From Massilia sp. (lineage in GTDB: Bacteria; Pseudomonadota; Gammaproteobacteria; Burkholderiales; Burkholderiaceae_D), in contig JAQGNM010000422.1 of assembly GCA_028291845.1 (NCBI GenBank), forward strand, positions 1 to 12,115: a DNA stretch of 12,115 nt, in the 5' to 3' direction. Each line of letters opens with the position of its first letter. Positions within the stretch are counted from its first letter, which is position 1. The position numbers were made by a program, and so were the translations under genes. This document shows, one piece after another, positions 7,397-12,115 of this stretch. Below the pieces are notes generated by a model. That model was given only the letters and a program-made list of their open reading frames with translations, had not been told where the DNA came from and searched no databases.

Positions 7397-8907
7397 CAGC
7401 GGATCACCTGGCGCCAGTCCTGCTCGAATTCGTGCACCAGCGATTGCGTATTGAGGCGGTTCGGCGCCATGTCGATACGCTGCATGTCGGGCGGGAAGGC
7501 AAACATCTCGCGGGTGGTGGCGGCATTCAGAAAGCGCAGCGGCAGGCGGTAGCTGCTTGGCGGCGTGTACTCCTGCTGGGGCGAGGCCAGCACAAAACCC
7601 CACTCGCCGAACGAGGGCACATAGGCATGGTACGGGAAGGTTTTCATGCCCACCTCGCGCAGGGTGGCGTCGATGGTCCAGTAGGCGTGCGGGGCGAAAA
7701 AGGGAGAAGTCGATTGCACCACCACCAGGCCGTTGGCGGCCACGTGCTTTTTCACCATGCCGTAAAACGGCACCGAATACAGCTTGCCGAGGGCGAAGCT
7801 GGACGGATCGGGAAAATCGATGATGGCGGCGTCGAACATGGCCTGGCTGTTTTGCAGCCAGATGGCGGCGTCGGCGTTGACGACCTTGACGCGCTTGTCG
7901 GAGAACGATCCGTGATTGAGTTTGGCCAGCTCGGGGCGGGTGGTGAACGCGCCGGTCATGGCCGGATCGAGGTCGACCACGGTGACATGCTCGATATTCG
8001 GATACCTTAAAATTTCGCGCAGGGCCAGGCCGTCGCCACCGCCCAGCACCAGCACCCGTTTCGCCCACGGCAGCCGTTCGAGTGCCGGGTGCACCAGCGC
8101 CTCGTGGTAGCGGTATTCGTCGCGCGAGGAAAACTGCAGGTTGCCGTTGATGTACAGGCGCGTATCGTCCTTCCACTTGGTGATGACGAGGCGCTGGTAG
8201 GGCGTGGTGGTGGCGTAGACGATCTCGTCGCCGAACAAGCCATGCTCGCCCCATTTGACCAGGCGGTCCGACATGCCGAAACCCGCCACCAGCACCAGCA
8301 TGACGATACCGGCGCGCAGCGCCCGCCCTGCCACTCCGCGCAATTCGTTCCGAAAGGCGTGCAGGGTCCACAAGCCGACGGCGACATTCAACATGCCGAA
8401 CAAAAAACCCGTGCGCACCAGGCCCAGGTGCGGCGCCAGCACCAGCGGGAACAGCAGCGACACCGCCAGCGCGCCCAGGTAGTCGAACGTGAGCACGCGG
8501 CTGACCAGCTCATTGAAGGCGGTCTGGCGCTCGTTCAAGGCGCGCATCACCAGCGGCACTTCCATGCCGACCAAGGCGCCGACCATGAACACCAATACAT
8601 ACAGCAGGGTGCGAAACGGCGCGGCCATCCAGGAGAAGGTCATGAACAGGATGGCGGCCGACAAGCCGCCGATCAGGCCAACCGCCAGTTCGATGTCGAT
8701 AAAGCGCGCCAGCACGTCTTCGTCCGCGACGTACTTTGAAAAGTGGGCGCCGACGCCCATGGCGAACAGGTAGCAGCCGATGATGGTAGAAAACTGCAAC
8801 ACCGAATCGCCCAGCAGGTAGCTCGACAGGGCGCCGGCGATCAATTCGTAGGCCAGGCCGCAGGAGGCCACCACGAACACGGACAGAATAAGAATTCGTT
8901 TGGTCAT
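7396..8907 (-). CDS. Membrane-anchored polyamine aminopropyltransferase (spermidine synthase-like)
   Basis: A 503-residue protein. Residues about 5-213 contain seven apparent membrane segments (near 5-30, 36-56, 72-92, 99-121, 137-157, 163-185, 198-213). The rest is a spermidine/spermine synthase catalytic domain that would transfer an aminopropyl group from decarboxylated AdoMet to an amine. Seen in it are TPYQRLVI (235-242), DEYRYHEAL (263-271), the nucleotide loop VLVLGGGDG (285-293), the acidic VDLD (311-314), and DFPDP (364-368), which keeps both catalytic-type aspartates. The G-P-x-E stretch that follows in ordinary SpeE is replaced by SSFALGKLYS, which suggests a different acceptor. 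The start follows from the hydrophobic N-terminus; its ribosome site is poor. It is the first gene of the leftward pair and diverges from the DUF350 operon 69 bases away. Membrane-fused versions of this enzyme are known, but their acceptor is not established. Confidence 0.92.
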   Translation of the reverse strand: MTKRILILSVFVVASCGLAYELIAGALSSYLLGDSVLQFSTIIGCYLFAMGVGAHFSKYVADEDVLARFIDIELAVGLIGGLSAAILFMTFSWMAAPFRTLLYVLVFMVGALVGMEVPLVMRALNERQTAFNELVSRVLTFDYLGALAVSLLFPLVLAPHLGLVRTGFLFGMLNVAVGLWTLHAFRNELRGVAGRALRAGIVMLVLVAGFGMSDRLVKWGEHGLFGDEIVYATTTPYQRLVITKWKDDTRLYINGNLQFSSRDEYRYHEALVHPALERLPWAKRVLVLGGGDGLALREILRYPNIEHVTVVDLDPAMTGAFTTRPELAKLNHGSFSDKRVKVVNADAAIWLQNSQAMFDAAIIDFPDPSSFALGKLYSVPFYGMVKKHVAANGLVVVQSTSPFFAPHAYWTIDATLREVGMKTFPYHAYVPSFGEWGFVLASPQQEYTPPSSYRLPLRFLNAATTREMFAFPPDMQRIDMAPNRLNTQSLVHEFEQDWRQVIR

Positions 8908-8919
8908 GAAACGTCTTTT

Positions 8920-8948
8920 GCTCTAAGATTGCTGCGCCGCGCTGTCAA
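8920..8948 (-). promoter_or_regulatory. Promoter candidate for the aminopropyltransferase-FAD pair
   Basis: A perfect -35 box TTGACA (minus strand 8948-8943) is followed after 17 bases by TAGAGC (8925-8920), a weak -10. Transcription would start near 8913, only about six bases before the ATG at 8907, giving a nearly leaderless mRNA. That would agree with the lack of a good ribosome site there. Confidence 0.4.
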
Positions 8949-8976
8949 TGTGACTATCTTTTTTTAGGGAAATCTG

Positions 8977-9363
8977 ATGCCCGCCATCCTAGCCTATCTG
9001 TTGCACCTTTTGACGGCGGTCGCCATGGTTATGCTGTTTTTTGTCATTTACACCCGCGTCACCCCCTACGATGAAGTGGCGCTGATCCGCCAGGGCAACC
9101 AGGCCGCCGCGTTTACCCTGGGCGGCGCCCTGCTCGGCTTTTCCGTGACCATCGCTTCGAGCCTGCTGCACACCAGCGACTACTACCAGTTCGCCGGCTG
9201 GGCCGCCGGCGCCATGCTGGTGCAGGTGCTGGTGTACGCCATCGCCACGCGCCTGCTGCAAATGTCGAAGGACCAGGTCGAGGCAAACAACAAGGCCTTC
9301 GGCGGCCTGCTCGGTTCGATCTCGCTGTCGATCGGCCTGCTCAACGCCGGCTGCATTTCCTGA
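8977..9363 (+). CDS. DUF350 (YjfL-like) membrane protein
   Basis: A 128-residue inner-membrane protein with four predicted helices (about 5-27, 44-64, 72-94, 106-126). The loop after helix 1 and the start of helix 2 read VTPYDEVALIRQGNQAAA (28-45) and LGGALLGFS (48-56), which match the DUF350 family pattern (P-x-DE, LIR-x-GN, GGALLGF). E. coli YjfL is a member. Function is unknown; genes of the family often sit beside PspA/YjfJ, DUF4178, SPFH or polyamine-synthesis genes. The start is supported by AGGGA (8966-8970) six bases upstream. It is the first gene of the rightward operon, and its start lies 69 bases from the divergent aminopropyltransferase start. The stop is followed 39 bases later by the SPFH gene. 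Family call firm, role unknown. Confidence 0.92.
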   Translation: MPAILAYLLHLLTAVAMVMLFFVIYTRVTPYDEVALIRQGNQAAAFTLGGALLGFSVTIASSLLHTSDYYQFAGWAAGAMLVQVLVYAIATRLLQMSKDQVEANNKAFGGLLGSISLSIGLLNAGCIS

Positions 9364-9392
9364 GTTTTCACTAATACCGCATTGCCCTCAAC

Positions 9393-9396
9393 GGAG
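9393..9396 (+). promoter_or_regulatory. Ribosome binding site of the SPFH gene
   Basis: GGAG six bases before the ATG at 9403. It selects this start over the in-frame TTG at 9382, which has no such site. Confidence 0.7.
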
Positions 9397-9402
9397 ACCA
9401 TC

Positions 9403-10440
9403 ATGTCATTCGGCTCATTCATCAAGAAGCAGTTTATCGACGTCCTGCAATGGAACGAAGAGACCGAGGGCGTGCTCGCCTGGCGCTTTCCGATGCAGGA
9501 CTTCGAAATCCAGAACGGCGCCATCCTCAACGTGCGCGAGTCGCAGGTGGCGGTGTTCGTCAACGAAGGCACGATTGCCGACGTGTTCGGGCCCGGCACG
9601 CATAAACTCACCACCCAGACCCTGCCGGTGCTGACCAACCTGAAAAATTGGGACAAGCTGTTCGAATCGCCCTTCAAATCGGACGTGTACTTTTTCAGCA
9701 CGCGCGTGCAGACCGGCCGCAAATGGGGCACGCCGCAGCCGATCACCATCCGCGACAAGGATTTCGACATGATCCGCGTGCGCGCATTCGGCATGTTCTC
9801 GTACCGGGTGGCCGATGCCCGCAAGTTCTTCACCGAGATCAGCGGCACCCGCGACATCTTCACCCGCGAGCAGGTCGAAGACCAGCTGCGCGGCATCATG
9901 CTGGCCACCATGGCCAGTTCGCTGGGCAGCTCGAACGTCGCCTTTCTCGACATGGCGGCCAACCAGGCCTTGATGGCGCAGCAGGTCAAGGGCGATCTGG
10001 CCAGCGCCTTCGCCCGCTACGGCATCGGCCTCGACGAATTCAACGTCGCCTCGGTCAGCCTGCCGGAAGAACTGCAGGCGGCGCTCGACGAGCGCATCGG
10101 CGCCGGCATGAAAGGCGGCATGGCGGCCGACAAGATGAGCGGCTATACCAAGTTCCAGGTGGCCAGCAGCATTCCGCTGGCGGCGCAAAACGAAGGGGGC
10201 CTGGCCGGCATCGGCGCCGGCCTGGGCGCCGGGGTGGCGGTCGGCCAGGCGATGACGCAGGGCCTGGCCGGCACGCTGGCGCCGGCGCAGCAAAGTGCGG
10301 CGCCGGCAGCAGCGGCGACGTCCCAGGAATCGATCGAGGAACGCCTCGGCAAACTCAAGGGCCTGCTCGACAAGGGTCTGATTTCCGCCGTCGACTACGA
10401 CCGCACCAAGGAAGAACTGCTGCGTAAATTGATCGGCTGA
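9403..10440 (+). CDS. SPFH/stomatin-like protein with C-terminal SHOCT motif
   Basis: A 345-residue protein of the SPFH (stomatin/prohibitin/flotillin) family, in the subgroup resembling B. subtilis YdjI and often mislabelled virion core protein. Residues about 20-245 are the SPFH domain (VFVNEGTIADVFGPGTHKL at 51-69; ITIRDKDFDMIRVRAFGMFSYRV at 115-136 in family style). A glycine/alanine-rich low-complexity linker follows (265-307). The end is a SHOCT-like short helical motif, ERLGKLKGLLDKGLISAVDY (313-332) and onward. There is no N-terminal transmembrane helix, so attachment to the membrane would be peripheral, through lipids or partners such as DUF350. The start is the ATG at 9403. SPFH proteins form large ring or cage assemblies on membranes, so it probably scaffolds this system. 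The next gene begins 10 bases after its stop, which indicates one operon. Confidence 0.92.
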   Translation: MSFGSFIKKQFIDVLQWNEETEGVLAWRFPMQDFEIQNGAILNVRESQVAVFVNEGTIADVFGPGTHKLTTQTLPVLTNLKNWDKLFESPFKSDVYFFSTRVQTGRKWGTPQPITIRDKDFDMIRVRAFGMFSYRVADARKFFTEISGTRDIFTREQVEDQLRGIMLATMASSLGSSNVAFLDMAANQALMAQQVKGDLASAFARYGIGLDEFNVASVSLPEELQAALDERIGAGMKGGMAADKMSGYTKFQVASSIPLAAQNEGGLAGIGAGLGAGVAVGQAMTQGLAGTLAPAQQSAAPAAAATSQESIEERLGKLKGLLDKGLISAVDYDRTKEELLRKLIG

Positions 10441-10450
10441 GCGGACCCGC

Positions 10451-11917
10451 ATGCAAATCGTTTCATGCCCGGGTTGCGGCGCCCAGGTCGAGTTCAAGTC
10501 GCACGCGTCGGTGGTGGCGGTGTGCGAATACTGCCGCGCCACCGTGATGAAGGATGCCGAGTCGGTCAAAGATCTCGGCAAGATGTCCTCGGTGCTGGAG
10601 GATTTCACGCGCATCCAGATCGGCAGCGCCGGCGTGCTGGCCGGGCGATCGTTTACCGTGGTCGGCCGCATCCAGCTCAAATACGACGCCGGCATGTGGA
10701 ACGAATGGTTTTTGCTGTTCGACGACGCCGGCAGCGGATGGCTGGGCGACTCGTCGGGCCTGTACACCGCCACCACCGAAATCGCCGCCAGCACCGCCGT
10801 GCCGGCATTTGACGACATCACGGTCGGCCGCCGCTACGAAATCAACGAGGGCCGCTTCACCGCCGCCGAGAAGCGCACCGCCGTCTGCATCGGCGGCCAG
10901 GGAGAATTGCCGTTCAAGGTCGGCGATGGCTGGCAAGCGCGGGTGGCGGACTTTCGCGACGGCGCCGCCTTCATCACGCTCGACTACTCGGACGGCGACA
11001 CGCCGGTGCTGTACAAGGGGGTGGCGGTCACCCTCGAGCAGATGCAGTGCCAGCTGCTGCGCGACGACGATGTCATCAAGGCCGCCGCCGGTAAGTACCG
11101 CGGCCGCCTGGAGGCGCTCGACTGCCCTTCCTGCGGCAGCGCGATCAGCTACCTGCCGGGGGTGACAACCAGCCTGGTGTGCCCGAGCTGCCAGGCGCTG
11201 CTCGACGCCGCCACGCCGCAGGCGCAGATTCTCGCCAAGAGCGCCGAAGTGGAGCGGGTGCGCACCACCCTGCCGCTGGGCGCCGCGGCGAAAATCAACA
11301 ATGCCGAGTACCGGCTGATCGGCGCCATGACGCGCGCCGACGATGAAGGCAGCACCTGGACCGAATACCTGCTGTACAACACCGCCGCCGGCTTTTTCTG
11401 GCTGGTGGAAACCGATGAAGGCTGGTCGCGCTCGACCGTCATGCCGGTGTGGCCGGCCTGGTCCTCGCCCGATATCCACCGCGTCGATCGCGCCGAATTG
11501 GACAAGGTCGGCTACAACAAGCTGTATGGCTATCCGGCCACCGTGCGGTGGGCCGCCGGCGCCTTCAACTGGCGGGTGGCGGCCGGCGACGTCGTGCAAG
11601 TGGCTGAATTCGCCAGCGGCCAAACCAAACTGGCGGCCGAATGGAACGCCCACGAGCTGACATGGTCGCGCTCGACGCCGCTTGCCTTCGACCAGCTGCG
11701 TGCGTGGTTCGGCAATGCGCTGAAAAGCGATCCGCTGCACGCCATCCCCGCGCAAAAACTGCCGTCGACCAGTACCGCCACCAGGTTCGCCATGTGGATC
11801 CTCGGCCTGAACGCGATCCCCCTGCTATTCAATTTTTCCGGGACGATTTTCTGGGTCGTCCTCGCCATCGTCGCCATTTATATGTCCGACAGTTTTTTCG
11901 GACCGAAGAACCCATGA
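10451..11917 (+). CDS. Duplicated zinc-ribbon / DUF4178 membrane protein
   Basis: A 488-residue protein built from two similar halves. Each half starts with a zinc ribbon: C6-P-G-C9 with C25-E-Y-C28, and C225-P-S-C228 with C244-P-S-C247. Each ribbon is followed by a beta-rich DUF4178-type domain with the family pattern W-x-E-W/Y ... W-L (WNEWFLLFDD 83-92 and GWL 96-98; WTEYLLYN 303-310 and FWL 316-318). The C-terminus has two membrane helices (about 445-461 and 464-480) and a short basic tail, so the ribbons and DUF4178 domains probably lie on one face of the inner membrane. DUF4178 has no known activity but recurs with DUF350, SPFH and aminopropyltransferase genes. The start lies 10 bases after the SPFH stop with a weak ribosome site, which suggests translational coupling. 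The stop overlaps the next start as ATGA. Confidence 0.9.
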   Translation: MQIVSCPGCGAQVEFKSHASVVAVCEYCRATVMKDAESVKDLGKMSSVLEDFTRIQIGSAGVLAGRSFTVVGRIQLKYDAGMWNEWFLLFDDAGSGWLGDSSGLYTATTEIAASTAVPAFDDITVGRRYEINEGRFTAAEKRTAVCIGGQGELPFKVGDGWQARVADFRDGAAFITLDYSDGDTPVLYKGVAVTLEQMQCQLLRDDDVIKAAAGKYRGRLEALDCPSCGSAISYLPGVTTSLVCPSCQALLDAATPQAQILAKSAEVERVRTTLPLGAAAKINNAEYRLIGAMTRADDEGSTWTEYLLYNTAAGFFWLVETDEGWSRSTVMPVWPAWSSPDIHRVDRAELDKVGYNKLYGYPATVRWAAGAFNWRVAAGDVVQVAEFASGQTKLAAEWNAHELTWSRSTPLAFDQLRAWFGNALKSDPLHAIPAQKLPSTSTATRFAMWILGLNAIPLLFNFSGTIFWVVLAIVAIYMSDSFFGPKNP

Positions 11918-12096
11918 ACACCAAACAATTCCTGTTCGCCCTGCTGGTCACGGCGGCCGCCACCGGCACCAGCTGGGTCAAGATGTTCAGTGCGGCGTCG
12001 AGTCCGTCCGGCGGCGGCAGCAGCTGGAGCTCCGGCAGCGGCGGTGGCGGCGGCTACGGCGGCGGCTACAGCGGCGGCGGCGGCGGACATAAGTGA
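11914..12096 (+). CDS. Small glycine-rich exported or membrane protein
   Basis: A 60-residue protein. MNTKQFLFALLVTAAATG forms a basic start and hydrophobic stretch (about 5-18) that could be a signal peptide or a single membrane anchor. After about 14 ordinary residues (SWVKMFSAASSPS), residues 33-58 are almost only Gly, Ser and Tyr with one Trp, and the protein ends in His-Lys. The gene overlaps the DUF4178 stop by four bases (ATGA), a standard sign of coupled translation, so despite its size it is probably real. Because the tail comes from a GGC-rich run, the frame would stay open by chance in part of its length. I do not recognise a family. It could be a structural partner exposed in the periplasm. 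A GTG overlapping its stop hints at another gene. Confidence 0.75.
   Translation: MNTKQFLFALLVTAAATGTSWVKMFSAASSPSGGGSSWSSGSGGGGGYGGGYSGGGGGHK
12010..12087. repeat. GGC/GGY-rich low-complexity tract
   Basis: An imperfect run of GGC, GGT, AGC and TAC triplets encodes the glycine/serine/tyrosine tail of the small protein. Such tracts change length easily by slippage, so tail length may vary between strains. Confidence 0.6.
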
Positions 12097-12115
12097 GCAG
12101 CCATCCGCTTGCCTA
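12093..12115 (+). CDS. Possible start of the next operon gene (3' cut by window)
   Basis: GTG at 12093-12095 overlaps the TGA of the 60-residue gene as GTGA, the same coupling style as the previous junction. Only MSSHPLA is visible. It stays open to the edge. The identity cannot be judged; an AdoMet decarboxylase or another DUF gene would fit the context but is not shown. Confidence 0.35.

Noticed and set aside
6146..7552. A 468-codon plus-strand open frame opposite the FAD oxidoreductase
   Set aside because: The opposite strand carries clear FAD and Tat motifs. The plus-strand translation is low-complexity and Arg/Gly/Ala-rich without a recognisable family.
7397..8371. Extending the FAD oxidoreductase frame upstream into the aminopropyltransferase gene
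   Set aside because: The extra 325 residues lie in another frame of a well-supported enzyme, and the Tat signal plus ribosome site fix the start at 7396.
9415..11755. Two long minus-strand open frames (9415-10821 and 10463-11755) opposite the SPFH and DUF4178 genes
   Set aside because: Both are antisense to confidently recognised genes and have no domain signature; long shadow frames are expected at this GC content.
12010..12087. CRISPR-like or other spaced repeat array
   Set aside because: The triplet runs are in-frame glycine/serine/tyrosine codons with no constant repeat and spacer structure.

Overview
The window is GC-rich, densely packed bacterial chromosomal DNA. Codon use, short intergenic gaps, strong GC-driven shadow reading frames and the protein families present suggest a betaproteobacterium, most likely Burkholderiales and perhaps Oxalobacteraceae (the Massilia/Janthinobacterium/Duganella type). 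The taxonomic call is inference from style and protein resemblance, not from a marker gene. I see no tRNA, rRNA, CRISPR array, insertion sequence or phage gene.

Left part (1-4003). A CPA2/Kef-type cation:proton antiporter with a C-terminal RCK (TrkA-N) domain enters from the left edge without its N-terminus. It converges on a small VOC (glyoxalase-fold) protein on the minus strand. That gene diverges from a secreted DUF4232-like protein, which is followed by a medium-chain (quinone-oxidoreductase-like) dehydrogenase. Next comes a 267-base convergent gap. It holds a tandem 9-bp repeat, a region with RNA-like inverted repeats that ends in a terminator-like hairpin, and a perfect 10-bp AT-rich inverted repeat.

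Middle (4004-5770). A CYTH-CHAD protein (triphosphate-tunnel fold plus polyphosphate-binding helical domain) lies on the minus strand. The gap upstream of it contains a perfect 10-bp GC hairpin whose T-tract is on the plus strand, although both neighbouring genes are read on the minus strand.

Right part (5771-12115). This is the most interesting block, a divergent gene cluster that looks like one membrane and polyamine-linked system. Leftward from about 8907 run a membrane-anchored aminopropyltransferase (spermidine synthase-like) and, overlapping by one base, a Tat-exported FAD oxidoreductase. Rightward from 8977 run a DUF350 (YjfL-like) membrane protein, an SPFH/stomatin-like protein with a C-terminal SHOCT motif, a duplicated zinc-ribbon/DUF4178 membrane protein, and a 60-residue protein with a glycine-rich tail. 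The last two genes overlap by 4 bases, and a further GTG start overlaps the final stop, so the operon probably continues past the window.

DUF350, DUF4178, SPFH and spermidine-synthase genes are known to recur together, often near PspA or S-adenosylmethionine decarboxylase genes, but the substrate and purpose of the set are not established. From the sequence I infer a membrane-associated pathway that makes or attaches an aminopropyl-containing compound and oxidises or remodels it in the periplasm, with DUF350, SPFH and DUF4178 proteins as membrane organisers. Neither PspA nor an AdoMet decarboxylase is in view.
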